Positions 7,929 through 17,200 of a stretch of 64,000 nt of DNA are shown here, piece after piece. The notes under the pieces are model-generated. The model saw only the letters and a list, made by a program, of their open reading frames with translations, was not told the DNA's origin and searched no databases. Position 1 is the stretch's first letter. Each line of letters opens with the position of its first letter. A program made the translations under genes and the position numbers. Source of the stretch: Candidatus Binatia bacterium (lineage in GTDB: Bacteria; Desulfobacterota; Binatia; HRBIN30); the NCBI GenBank assembly GCA_023150935.1, contig JAKLJW010000025.1, positions 20,517-84,516 of the forward strand. Reading direction: 5' to 3'.

Positions 7929-9914
7929 ATGACACGCATCGCCCGCATCGTCGTCGTTCTCGGGTTGGTGGCCGCCGCCGGCTGCCATCGCAAAGAAGCG
8001 CCGCGTGTGCCCGATGCGGCGGGGCACAACACGACCGAAGCCGCGGCGGCGTCGGCGACGACGGCGGCAGCCAACCGGGAAGTGGCGGCTGCCCTGCCGC
8101 TCGCCGACCGGACCGACTTCGAAGATGCGGGCCGCGGACTGGTAGCGCGCGACCCCGACGCGGTGGTTCGCAATGCCGGCGGGCAGCCGATCTGGAATAC
8201 CGCCGACTACGCGTTCGAAAGCGGCCCCGCGCCGCCGAGTGTCAACCCCAGCCTGTGGCGGCAGGCGCAACTGAACAACCTGCACGGACTGTTTCGCGTC
8301 ACCGAGGGCGTCTATCAGGTGCGCGGCTACGACCTCGCCAACCTGTCGATCGTCGAGGGCCGGTCGGGTTGGATCGTCGTCGATCCGTTGACCGCACCGG
8401 AAACCGCCGCCGCCGCCATGGCTCTGGCGCGCCGCCACCTCGGCGACAAGCCCGTGGTCGCCATCGTCTTCACGCACAGCCACGTCGACCACTTCGGAGG
8501 CATCCGCGGAGTCGTCCCGGCCGGGACGGAACCGCCGCCGATCGTTGCCCCGCGCGGCTTCCTCGAAGAGGCCACCAGCGAGAACCTGCTGGCAGGGCTC
8601 GCCATGGGCCGGCGCGCCACGTACATGTACGGCACGCACCTGCCGCGCAGCCCGCTGGGACACGTCGACTCGGGCCTCGGCAAAGAGCCGGCGCGCAGCA
8701 AGATCGACATCCTGGCGCCGACCGTCGTCGTCGATCGCACGCCGCAGGAACTCACCATCGACGGGGTGCGTTTCGTCTTCCAGTACGCGCCCGATTCGGA
8801 AGCGCCGGCGGAGTTGACCTTCTACCTCCCGGACCGCAGAGCCTTTTGCGGTGCCGAGGTGGTCTGCCACACCATGCACAACCTCTACACTTTGCGCGGC
8901 GCCAAGGTGCGTGACGCCCGCAAGTGGAGCGGCTACATCGATCAGGCCATCGACTTGTTCGGCGATGCCGAGGTGGTTTTCGCCAGCCATCACTGGCCGG
9001 TGTGGGGCAACGAACGCGTCGTCGACTACCTGAAGAAGCAACGCGACACGTACCGCTATATCCACGACCAGACGCTGCGCCTGGCCAACTCCGGCATGAC
9101 TCCGCAGGAGATCGCCGAACAGCTCGACCTTCCCGACTCGTTGCGCACCTCGTTCGCCAACCGGCCTTACTACGGCACCGTCCGGCACAACGCGAAAGCT
9201 GTCTACCAGGCGTACTTCGGCTGGTACGACGGCAATCCGGCCAATCTCGATCCGTTGCCGCCGGAACAGGCGGCGGCGAAGTACGTCGACGCGATGGGCG
9301 GCGGCGCCGCCGTGCTGGCGCTCGGCCGCAACGCCATCGAACGCGGCGACTATCGCTGGGCGGCCATGGTGCTCAACCATCTCGTGTTTGCCGCGCCGGA
9401 CAACCAGGCGGCCAGAGATCTTCTGGCACGCGCCTACGATCAACTCGGGTACCGCGCAGAGTCGGGTCCGTGGCGCGACAGCTATCTGACCGGCGCGGCG
9501 GAATTACGGGGCGGCGTACTCGGCTCGGCAACCAACCTCGCCGCCGCTGCCGGCATGCTCCGTCACCTTCCGGCGGAACAGTTCCTCGCGTTGCTGGCCG
9601 TGAGCCTCAACGGACCCAGAGCCGACGGCAAGCGCCTGCGTCTCAATTTCGTGTTCACCGATCTGGGTGAATCGTACGTTGTCGAGGTCGAGAACGCCGT
9701 ACTGCACGCCCATCGCCGCGAGCCCGCGCCGGAGGCGCCGGTGACCGTGCGGCTGACCCGCGACTTCCTCGTGCGCCTCCTGACCGGCGAGGCCGGACTG
9801 CGCGAGATGATCTTCTCCGAGGAGATCGATGTCGACGGCAGCCGCATGGAACTGCTGTCGTTCTTCCTCCTCCTCGACCGTCCGAACCCGGCGTTCACGA
9901 TCGTGACGCCGTGA
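7929..9914 (+). CDS. alkyl sulfatase (SdsA1/BDS1 family), lipoprotein
   Basis: 661 residues. The N-terminus carries a lipobox (LVAAAGC) after a short hydrophobic core, predicting a membrane-anchored periplasmic or outer-membrane lipoprotein. From about residue 120 a metallo-beta-lactamase fold begins, with THSHVDHFGG near residue 181 as the zinc motif. Downstream are CGAEVVCHTMHNLYTLRGAK, which holds an acidic ligand region, and FASHHWPVWG. This set is specific for the secondary/primary alkyl sulfatases such as Pseudomonas SdsA1. A helical dimerisation region (about 400-530) and a C-terminal SCP2-like domain (to 661) are also as in SdsA1. The enzyme should hydrolyse alkyl sulfate esters to alcohol and sulfate, supplying carbon or sulfur. 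It ends the 2646-9914 gene run and is followed by a short palindromic repeat. Confidence 0.9.
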   Translation: MTRIARIVVVLGLVAAAGCHRKEAPRVPDAAGHNTTEAAAASATTAAANREVAAALPLADRTDFEDAGRGLVARDPDAVVRNAGGQPIWNTADYAFESGPAPPSVNPSLWRQAQLNNLHGLFRVTEGVYQVRGYDLANLSIVEGRSGWIVVDPLTAPETAAAAMALARRHLGDKPVVAIVFTHSHVDHFGGIRGVVPAGTEPPPIVAPRGFLEEATSENLLAGLAMGRRATYMYGTHLPRSPLGHVDSGLGKEPARSKIDILAPTVVVDRTPQELTIDGVRFVFQYAPDSEAPAELTFYLPDRRAFCGAEVVCHTMHNLYTLRGAKVRDARKWSGYIDQAIDLFGDAEVVFASHHWPVWGNERVVDYLKKQRDTYRYIHDQTLRLANSGMTPQEIAEQLDLPDSLRTSFANRPYYGTVRHNAKAVYQAYFGWYDGNPANLDPLPPEQAAAKYVDAMGGGAAVLALGRNAIERGDYRWAAMVLNHLVFAAPDNQAARDLLARAYDQLGYRAESGPWRDSYLTGAAELRGGVLGSATNLAAAAGMLRHLPAEQFLALLAVSLNGPRADGKRLRLNFVFTDLGESYVVEVENAVLHAHRREPAPEAPVTVRLTRDFLVRLLTGEAGLREMIFSEEIDVDGSRMELLSFFLLLDRPNPAFTIVTP

Positions 9915-9918
9915 CGCA

Positions 9919-9981
9919 GGCGGGCAGGCACGAGGCCTGCCCATGCCGTTCGGCGGGCAGGCACGAGGCCTGCCCATGCCG
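9919..9981. repeat. two direct copies of a 30-bp palindromic intergenic repeat
   Basis: The units 9919-9948 and 9952-9981 are identical. Each is built around GGGCAGGC-ACGA-GGCCTGCCC, so each can fold into a hairpin, separated by 3 bases. The pair lies directly after the alkyl sulfatase stop codon, where it may act in transcription termination or mRNA stabilisation. It resembles the short REP-like extragenic palindromes found in many GC-rich genomes. Confidence 0.85.
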
Positions 9982-10031
9982 CATACCGTTGGGTTGATCG
10001 CCGGGGCCGCTGTCGGCTATCGACGGCGGCC

Positions 10032-10775
10032 ATGAAACACTGGATGCGTCGTGGGTGGCCGTTTGCGGTCATGGGGTTGGTTGTGGCGATCGTGGCCGTG
10101 GGGCTGCTGCGCGGTGCGCCCGAACCCGGCGCCGTCGAGAGTCCGGCGACGGCGCCGCCGGCCCGGCACCCCCCATCCGCCGCTCCGCGGCCGGCGGACA
10201 GCGCGCCGCCGCCGCGCGCCGCCCCTGCGCCGACGGCCGGCCAAGCGGCGCCCGACGCGCCGGCACCCGAAGCCGCCGAGGAAATCGCCGAGCCCGAGAT
10301 AGACCCGAACGCCGAGCAGGATGCGATCGCCGCCGCCTGGGCCACGGTGGATATGGAAGCGGTTCGCGCGGCAATGCCCGACAATCTCTATTTCAAGTTG
10401 GCGGCTCCGACGAAGGACGAGGCCGTGATCGAAGAACGGGCGGCGGAACGCCGGCGCTGGAACGAGGAGTACGGCAAGGTTCTTTCGGGTACGGCGACCG
10501 AAGAGGAGATCGGCGCCTTTTTCGATCGCCGCGCCCGCGTGTCGACCGACTACGTCGAGTTCACCACCCACCTCCTCGACCATTACCGCGACACTCTGCA
10601 CGAACGCGACGTTGCCCTGCTCGAACTGGCGCGGCGGATGCACGCCACGCGCCTGCAGGAGATACCCCATCAGGTCGAAGAGGCACTGGTACGCAAGCGG
10701 CAACAGGACGAGGCCCGCGCCGCCTGGCTCGCCGAGGAGGCCGAGTTCCGCGGTGGAGCCGATCCCGCGCCCTGA
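10032..10775 (+). CDS. hypothetical membrane-anchored protein with Pro/Ala-rich linker
   Basis: 247 residues, not recognised. The N-terminus has two positive residues followed by one strong hydrophobic helix (about 10-27), either an uncleaved anchor or a signal peptide. Residues about 30-90 are almost all Pro, Ala and Glu, a typical extended periplasmic linker. The C-terminal part (about 95-240) is charged and helical, rich in Arg/Glu heptads, and could form a coiled coil. The composition suggests a periplasmic spacer or adaptor protein, but nothing points to a specific partner. It stands alone: 118 bp from the sulfatase stop with a repeat between, and 130 bp before the esterase gene. Confidence 0.6.
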   Translation: MKHWMRRGWPFAVMGLVVAIVAVGLLRGAPEPGAVESPATAPPARHPPSAAPRPADSAPPPRAAPAPTAGQAAPDAPAPEAAEEIAEPEIDPNAEQDAIAAAWATVDMEAVRAAMPDNLYFKLAAPTKDEAVIEERAAERRRWNEEYGKVLSGTATEEEIGAFFDRRARVSTDYVEFTTHLLDHYRDTLHERDVALLELARRMHATRLQEIPHQVEEALVRKRQQDEARAAWLAEEAEFRGGADPAP

Positions 10776-10905
10776 TCCGTCGACGCCAAATCGTGCTTGA
10801 CAACCCGGCATCGAATGAAAGAAAAGGCGGACATGGTCGATCAGTGATCGTGGTGTTCCACTCAAGCCGGTTCCGCGTCAGGCGGACCATCAGGGAGGGA
10901 GTTGC

Positions 10906-12222
10906 ATGACAGTCAGGGGACGACTCGGCTGGTTGTATTTTGCGGCGCTGCTTACGGCACTTCCGATGCGTTCGGCGCAGGCCATCGGCATCGAGGACGT
11001 GGTGGACGGCGGCAACAATTACGCGTGGCAGCTCGTCGAGCTGCCGGGCGCGGTCTGCAGCAACGGTTCGCAGTACCGTTTCTGGTATTACGACTCGCCG
11101 ACTTCGAACAGCATGGCGATCTCATTCGAGGGCGGCGGCGCTTGCTGGGACTATGCGACTTGCAGCGGCCAGGCGGGCATCCTCGGGGCGTCGAACCCCA
11201 ACGGCATACCGGCCGACTACATCACGCAGTTCAAGGCCAAGTACGTTTCGCCGATCATCAACGGCGCCGACCCCGGCATTCCGCCGTTCCGATCGAAGAC
11301 CAACATCGCCACCAACGGCTTCGACATGGTCTACGTCCCGTACTGCACGGGCGACGTCCACGTCGGCAACCGGGTCGTCACTTACACGGACCCGAACAAC
11401 CAGCAACCGCCGATCACGTTCCGTCACAACGGGTACAACAACACCCTGGCGATTCTGAACTATCTGCACACCCGCTTCCCGAGCATCAACAAGCTCGTGA
11501 TCACCGGCTTCAGCGCCGGCGGTGTCGCCAGCAGCGCCGTGTTCTACCAGGCCCGGCGCACGCTGGTGCCGACGAAAGCCTACATGCTGAACGACTCGGG
11601 GCCCATCTTCCCGGCCCCGAACGCGACCTACAATTCGCGGCCGTTGCACGACCTGATCAAAGTGCAGTGGGATCTGACGTCGCTCTACAGCCAGCTCCCG
11701 GCTTCGTTCAATCCGAACGATTTCGGCAGCATCAACGCCATGCTGGCGACGGAGTTCCCCGGGGATCGGCTCGCCTACACGGGCTACTCGAGCGACTATA
11801 ACTTCTCCCGGTTCTCCTACGAGCGCTTCTACCCCGGCATCACGCAGGCCGGCATCCTGCAGAAGTGGCGTCAGGACCAGACCAACCTGATCAACCAGAT
11901 CAAGAACTACTCCAACTACAGTTACCATGTGCCGTGGCACCGGCCGATCAACGACAGTCACTGCGTGTCGATCATCACCTTCATCGGCAGTCACGCCTGC
12001 CCGACCGTCCGCAAGAAGAAATGGTACGAGGCGCTCGAGTGGCCATGGACGCAGTCGTGGAAGTGCCCGAGCGGGTTCATGCCGTTCGAGACCTTCCTGA
12101 CCCGCTTCATCACGAACAACTACCAGACCCGGATCGTCGAGCCGGAGAACTACTACAACAACGAAGACCCGGGCATGCAGATCGTCGCACCGCTGATCAA
12201 CGACGCCGTCTCCGGCGCGTGA
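10906..12222 (+). CDS. secreted pectinacetylesterase/Notum-family hydrolase
   Basis: 438 residues with a clear Sec signal peptide ending near AQA (about residue 25). The mature part has the family's N-terminal block SMAISFEGGGACWD (oxyanion/Gly-rich strand) and the nucleophile elbow ITGFSAGGVASS, whose Ser is the expected catalytic residue. Both are diagnostic of the PF03283 alpha/beta hydrolases. Plant members deacetylate pectin; the animal relative Notum removes a lipid from Wnt; bacterial members are mostly uncharacterised, so the substrate (an O-acetylated polysaccharide or other acyl ester) is inferred. Several paired Cys residues fit an exported protein. A GGAGGGAG box precedes ATG 10906. 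A strong terminator hairpin follows at 12271. Confidence 0.82.
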   Translation: MTVRGRLGWLYFAALLTALPMRSAQAIGIEDVVDGGNNYAWQLVELPGAVCSNGSQYRFWYYDSPTSNSMAISFEGGGACWDYATCSGQAGILGASNPNGIPADYITQFKAKYVSPIINGADPGIPPFRSKTNIATNGFDMVYVPYCTGDVHVGNRVVTYTDPNNQQPPITFRHNGYNNTLAILNYLHTRFPSINKLVITGFSAGGVASSAVFYQARRTLVPTKAYMLNDSGPIFPAPNATYNSRPLHDLIKVQWDLTSLYSQLPASFNPNDFGSINAMLATEFPGDRLAYTGYSSDYNFSRFSYERFYPGITQAGILQKWRQDQTNLINQIKNYSNYSYHVPWHRPINDSHCVSIITFIGSHACPTVRKKKWYEALEWPWTQSWKCPSGFMPFETFLTRFITNNYQTRIVEPENYYNNEDPGMQIVAPLINDAVSGA

Positions 12223-12270
12223 TCGGCGGCGATCGAAAGAGGTTTCACGGCAACGAACACGGAACACGAA

Positions 12271-12309
12271 GCGCGGACCCGGAATGCGCCGGGTCCGTGC
12301 TTCTTTTTT
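12271..12309 (+). terminator. rho-independent terminator after the pectinacetylesterase gene
   Basis: The stem GCGCGGACCCGG / CCGGGTCCGTGC (12 bp, one G-T pair) encloses a 6-base loop and is followed directly by TTCTTTTTT at 12301-12309. It is 48 bases after the stop codon of the hydrolase gene, an ideal position to end its transcript. Confidence 0.9.
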
Positions 12310-12371
12310 CGTCGACCGCGGTTCGTCGCGAGTCGTTCGTAGTGTGCCCTTCGCGGCGGACGTTTGCCGGA

Positions 12372-13184
12372 ATGGTTGACAGGCTCATCGGACTCCGGGC
12401 GTGCGGGACGGCGGCGCCCCGCACGCGCCGGTCGCGGCGCGCGGTCTGCCGGCGGAAAGTGCTTGCCGTTCTCGTCCTGGTCGCGGCAAGTGCGGCGCCG
12501 CTATCGGCGGCGGCAACGCCGGCGATGTCCCCTGCCGCGGCGGCGCGAACACCGCTTCCCGCGGTGCGCAATCGGGTCATGGGTAGCGGCGAGGCACCCA
12601 GGCCCGAGCCGTTCACGATCGAACAGCGACTGCTCGAGGCGGTGCGCCGCAACGACCGGCCCACCATCGAGCGCGCCCTCCAACGCGGGGCGTCGATTCA
12701 CTCCAGGGACGACATCGGCCGCTCGACGGTGTTCCTCGCCGTCTTCGACGCGCACGATCTGGACCTCGTACGCTGGCTGCACGGTAAAGGGGCGCGACTC
12801 GACGAACCCGACACGGGCGGGCGTACGGCGCTGAGCTTCGCCGCCGCCAACGGCCGTGTCGACATCGTCGAGTATCTGGTCGCCAACGGAGCGGTGGTCG
12901 ATCGGCGCGACAAGCAGGGCCGCACGGCGCTTTTTCACGCCGTGCTCAACGATCGACGTGACGCGGTGGATTTCCTGCTGAATCGCGGCGCCGACGTGAA
13001 CGTGCACGACCAGTTCGGCGACACGCCGCTGATGGTCGCCTGCGCGAAAGGCTTCGGCGACATGGCGACGTTGCTCCTGGCGCGCGGCGCCGACCCGAGT
13101 TTACGCGATCAGGAAGGTCGCACGGCCGCCGAGCGCGGAGCCGGTCGCACCGAGGCGTGCAAACCGCCAACGCCGCCACGGTAA
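12372..13184 (+). CDS. exported ankyrin-repeat protein
   Basis: 270 residues from ATG 12372; upstream in-frame sequence overlaps the terminator and esterase and is not coding-like. Arg-rich N-terminal residues followed by a hydrophobic stretch (KVLAVLVLVAASAAPLSAAA, about 36-55) suggest a signal sequence or anchor after a long basic n-region. From about residue 90 there are five ankyrin repeats, recognised by motifs such as GRTALSFAAANGRVDIVEYLV, GRTALFHAVLNDRRDAVDFLL and GDTPLMVACAKGFGDMATLLL with GADV/GADP turns. Ankyrin repeats bind other proteins and have no catalytic role; the partner is unknown. No RBS is evident before 12372, so the start may be somewhat different. Confidence 0.75.
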   Translation: MVDRLIGLRACGTAAPRTRRSRRAVCRRKVLAVLVLVAASAAPLSAAATPAMSPAAAARTPLPAVRNRVMGSGEAPRPEPFTIEQRLLEAVRRNDRPTIERALQRGASIHSRDDIGRSTVFLAVFDAHDLDLVRWLHGKGARLDEPDTGGRTALSFAAANGRVDIVEYLVANGAVVDRRDKQGRTALFHAVLNDRRDAVDFLLNRGADVNVHDQFGDTPLMVACAKGFGDMATLLLARGADPSLRDQEGRTAAERGAGRTEACKPPTPPR

Positions 13185-13217
13185 CGGGCGACGCCGGCTC
13201 GATTCCCCGCGCCCCCG

Positions 13218-13877
13218 TCAAACCCCACACTTGTTACGCACCACCCGCAGCGCCGTCTCGAAGCCGTCGAACAGCGGCCAGGCGCCGCGCCGCCACCGCA
13301 CGGCACGCCGTTCCACCGCAACCCCGAGCGCCGCAAAGGTACCGACCAGCCGCCGCGGCGCACACACGACGCACGCCGTATGCGCCTGCTCGGCCGCTCG
13401 CAACAGCCGCGGCCACGACTGTCCACGTACCGCCCGCGGCAGCACGTCACCCACATCGAGCGCCACGACGGCCAGTCCACCGGTGCGCAGGAGCAATTCC
13501 GTACACCGCAGTCCGTCGATCGCCGACAACGGCCGCACCCACAACAGCCGCCGCAGATCCGCCCCGGCCCGCAGTACCGACTCCGGATGCAACGCATCGG
13601 CACAGTCGATATACGCCACCACCTCGCCCCGTCGCGTCGCCGCCGCCAACACCGCCAACAACACCGCCGTCCGGCCCGCCGACCGTGGCCCTACCACCTC
13701 GCTGATCCGCCCTCGCGGCAGCCCCCCCGCCAGCATCGCATCGATCGCCGGTACACCGCTCGATACGCGCGCCACCGGCTCCGACGCCGTCACTCCCAGA
13801 CGTACACCCGGCGGCAACGAGAGCCGCGCAAGACGCGTCGCCACCGCTGCCTGCCGCGCTGTAGCCGCACCGGTCAC
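13218..13877 (-). CDS. RecA-like/ImuA-like ATPase-fold protein
   Basis: 219 residues from GTG 13877; the frame is open to 13955, but that sequence belongs to a repeat-like region, so the start is uncertain. The N-terminal half reads like a minimal RecA core: SGVPAIDAMLAGGLPRGRISEVVGP, then GPRSAGRTAVLLAVLA where a Walker A loop is expected but altered (RecA has GPESSGKTT; here Arg replaces the Lys), then a VAYIDCADALHPESVLRAGADL block corresponding to RecA's 'AFIDAEHALDP'. Such RecA-like proteins with a degenerate P-loop include ImuA of mutagenic translesion repair and archaeal-type recombinase paralogues. No imuB or dnaE2 lies in the window. ATP binding is doubtful given the altered P-loop. 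Confidence 0.65.
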   Translation of the reverse strand: MTGAATARQAAVATRLARLSLPPGVRLGVTASEPVARVSSGVPAIDAMLAGGLPRGRISEVVGPRSAGRTAVLLAVLAAATRRGEVVAYIDCADALHPESVLRAGADLRRLLWVRPLSAIDGLRCTELLLRTGGLAVVALDVGDVLPRAVRGQSWPRLLRAAEQAHTACVVCAPRRLVGTFAALGVAVERRAVRWRRGAWPLFDGFETALRVVRNKCGV

Positions 13878-13989
13878 GAACGGATTTTCGCCAAACCTTC
13901 GCCTGCGGTCAATGGGGGAAGACCGAGACGAGACTGTCGATGAACTCCCGTTCACCCTTCGATACGCTCACCCTGAACTACTATCGCCG

Positions 13990-14209
13990 AAAGTCTGCGC
14001 ACGGCGCGAAGAAATCTTCAGGCCATGGAGCGGCAGTGCCTTCCCGTTCGTCCCGAGTAGCGCCTTCTTCTGGCGCGTATCGAGGGACAGGCTCGGCAGG
14101 AGCGCGCCCCTCGATACGGAGCCCAGGGGAAGGGCTCCTACTCGGGGCGAACGGGCTGGTTGTTCGCAATGGGTTGCGGGCGAAGCCCGCGCTAGGATCG
14201 TCGAAGGGT
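13990..14209. repeat. ~220-bp palindrome-containing repeat, copy A1
   Basis: This stretch is nearly identical to 49985-50207 on the same strand, with a single mismatch over the first ~165 bases and small changes plus a 1-base indel near the end. Inside it a long inverted repeat joins CGTTCGTCCCGAGTAG (14046 onward) to CTACTCGGGGCGAACGGG (about 14139-14156), with the inner arms CGTATCGAGGG and CCTCGATACGG. It occupies the gap between the ImuA-like gene and the Cys-rich lipoprotein, with no gene in it. Related but shorter hairpins lie at 23660-23817 and 49842-49958. Confidence 0.9.
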
Positions 14210-14252
14210 GAACGCGGAAAAACCCAATGAAATCAATTCCACCACCGCTCAG

Positions 14253-14269
14253 GCTGAGCTTGTCGAAGC
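14253..14269. repeat. short GCTGAGCTTGTCGAAGC repeat
   Basis: A 17-base stretch between the A1 palindrome and the stop of the lipoprotein gene. Its reverse complement contains CTTCGACAAGCTCAG, which also occurs at 49788-49802 at the edge of the compound palindrome. The same core is a familiar dispersed intergenic repeat in many bacterial genomes. Confidence 0.6.
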
Positions 14270-14294
14270 CGGGTTTGGCCGTTTATCGACAGAC

Positions 14295-17200
14295 TCAGAC
14301 GGGGGAATCCGTCGGACACGGAGGAATCTCCTCGGTGCAACGTGCGTTTGGCGGACAACATTTCTGCGGGCACGGCGGCAGCTCGGGAATGCAGGCGTCG
14401 CCCTCCGGACAGCACAGCGGCAGCGGGGGTTCGCAGGGCGGATAGATGGCCGGACAGACCTCGTCGCCTCTGCAGCACCGGTCGCACGGCGGTAGACCCG
14501 CGTGGCAGTCGGCGCCGGCCGGACAACATCCCGCGGGCGGCTGGCACGCCGGCAGGCCGGGCAGGCAACGCTCCGAGCCGGCAGGGCAGCACGGCGGGTC
14601 GCACGGTCGCATGCCGACGGCGCAGGCGGCCCCCGGCGGACAGCACTCCTGCGTGCACGGCGCGCACTGGCCGCCCTCCACGCTGCCCCAGCCCGGCGGA
14701 CACTCGCACAGCTCGCGGCATATCTCGGGACAGGCCAGCGGCGCCCCGTCATCGCCGCAGACGTGTACGTAACCGCACCCGTTGCCGCACGCGTTCGGCT
14801 CGCACGGCACGTGTCCGTTGCCGTCGACCACGGCGACGTCGAGGCTCACGACCGGATCGTAATAGAGATAGAACCGCCCGTGGATCGTGTAGCGCCCGGG
14901 CGGAACCGTGGCGCCGCTGTCGTCCTTCAGATCCCAGAAGGCACGGAGTTGATACTTCAACACCTCGTCGTCACGGCCGGGCGCCGCGTTGGGCACGAAC
15001 GGATCGCCGCAACCCTGCTCGCGCAGGGTGCGCACGCGGGTTGCCCCGCGGTACACGTAGAGGTCGAGACAGGGCGCGAAGATGCCCCCGCGCGGCACGA
15101 CTTCGGTCACCGAGTAGCGCAGTGTCGCCACGCCCGGAGCGCTGTACGTCGCACAGTCGCTCTCCAGCGTGACCCGATTGAAGCCGTCGGCCCACGTCGA
15201 GTGGTGCACCCGGTTCGGATCGCAGTAGTCGAGCGCGCCGGTTTCATATACCTCGATGCGCAGGGGTTCGCTGCGTTCCGCACCCATCTCCGCCCACACG
15301 TCCACGGTCCCCGCCGCCTTTGCCGTCAGCTCGCCCGGCGCCGTAAAGGCGGCAACGTCCGGGTCCGAGGTCTGCCACGTCGCGTCGGCGGTTACGTCCC
15401 GGTGGAGACCGATGTCGTAGAGGCCGTTGGCGCGGAAATAGCGCCGATCGCCTCTGACAACGACGCGCTGGCTGCCTTCCTGAAAGATCGTCAGCAGTTC
15501 GAGAGTCGCCGTGTCGACCACCCTGACCTCGGCGGCCTCACTGCTGACGTCGCCGAGCGTTGCCTTGATCTCCGCGTCGCCGGCGGCAACGGCAGTCAGC
15601 AATCCTCGGGCATCGATCGTCGCAACGGTAGTGGGTATGCTGTTCCACGTGACCCGCTCGGTCACGTCCTCCCACTCGCCGGTGTCGTATTGTGCCGTCG
15701 CCCTGAAGGGCATCGTGTCGCCGGTGAGCAAGGTCACCACCGGCTGGCAGTCCGGACACGGCACCGGTCGAGTATCGACAAAGGGTATCGGTTGCGTCGG
15801 CGGGAAGTACCAGTTCATGGGATAGATCGAGAGGCTCAGGACGCTGCGCTCGGTCACGACCCGGATCTCGGTGGCTTCGCTGCTCGTCTCGCCGAGCCGT
15901 GCTGTCAGCTTCGCCGTACCGACCTGCTTGCCCGTGAACACGCCTGCCGAGACCTCGCCGACCGCCGCGGGGTCCACCTGCCACACCACCTCGGCGGTTA
16001 CATCTTGAATCGTGCCGCCGTCGAATTCGGCCCACGCCCCGAAGGGAATCTGACCGCCGACGAGGATGACCTGACGGCAATCCGGCCCGGGCAGGATGTC
16101 GACCGCCGGCTCGGGCCGGCCGAGCCAGTAGTAACAAGATCGGTTCTCGATCCAGAGCCGCAGCGGTTCCGGCCGCGCGGTCACGGTAACCGGCCACGCA
16201 CCAGTGGCGAACCCGCCCAGGGTTGCCGACAGCTCGGTCGACCCTTCGCCGCTGCCGGTCACCGTCCCCCACGAATCGATCGTGGCGACGGTCTCGTTCG
16301 CCGAGCGCCAGGTGACGAGGTGCGTGACATCGATGGTGCCGCCGTCGGAGAGAACGGCCGCCGCGATGGCCTGCGCGCGCTGGCCCACGAACAACCGTCG
16401 CGGCGCCGCAGTGATCGAGATCGCCGAGATCTCCACCGGCCCACAGCCCGGCACGCAGACCTGGCGCGTGCAGTCGTCGCACTCCGGGCAACTGGAAACG
16501 CAGACGCAGCGATCGCCCGGATGCGCGCACGAGCCGTCGTCGTTACAGCGGTAGACGATTCCCCGCGCGGGCTGCGAACACACCGGCGGACCGCAATCGC
16601 GGCAGTCGGGGCAGCTTGCAACGCAGTTGCACCCGGTGCCGGTCTCGCACGTACCGTCGGGCCGGCACTCCCACGCCTGCGGCACGCACGACCCGCCGCC
16701 GTCGAAACGGCCGTCGCCGTCGGGGTCATCGAGGACACGGTCCGGAGCGACCAGCTCGACGATACGACCGTTGGCAAGCGCCACCCGCGTCCCATTGGGA
16801 CCGTGGATCTCCCGCCGAGGAACGCCGTTCAAGGTGTATTCCACGGTGGAGCGTACGAGTCCCCAGGCAACTTCGGTCACCACGGAGCCGGCGCCGTCGT
16901 CCCCGGCGACGACGGGCACGATCACCGGCACGAGGTTACCGTCGAGGGTCCGGCTAACGACCAGGGTGTAGCGTCCGGGGTCGAGGTCTTTGAGCACGAA
17001 GCGGCCGTCGGCCGTGGTCGTGCCGTTGAGTCCGGTATCGCCGTCGAGTGCCCAGTCGGCGTTGGCGAGGGCGCGATCGAAGGCGGCGCGATCCGGCGCG
17101 GGGGCCCAGTCCAGTGGCGGCGGTCCGAGACTCTCGCCGGCCCCGGTTTGCACGTCGCGGTGCAGCACGACCAGCCCCGACACTTCGGCCCGGGCAGGCA

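Noticed and set aside
6174..9443. 1089-codon open frame on the minus strand
   Set aside because: It lies antisense to the aminotransferase and sulfatase genes, whose protein families are unmistakable. Its Arg/Asp-rich composition with no domains is a GC-rich shadow.
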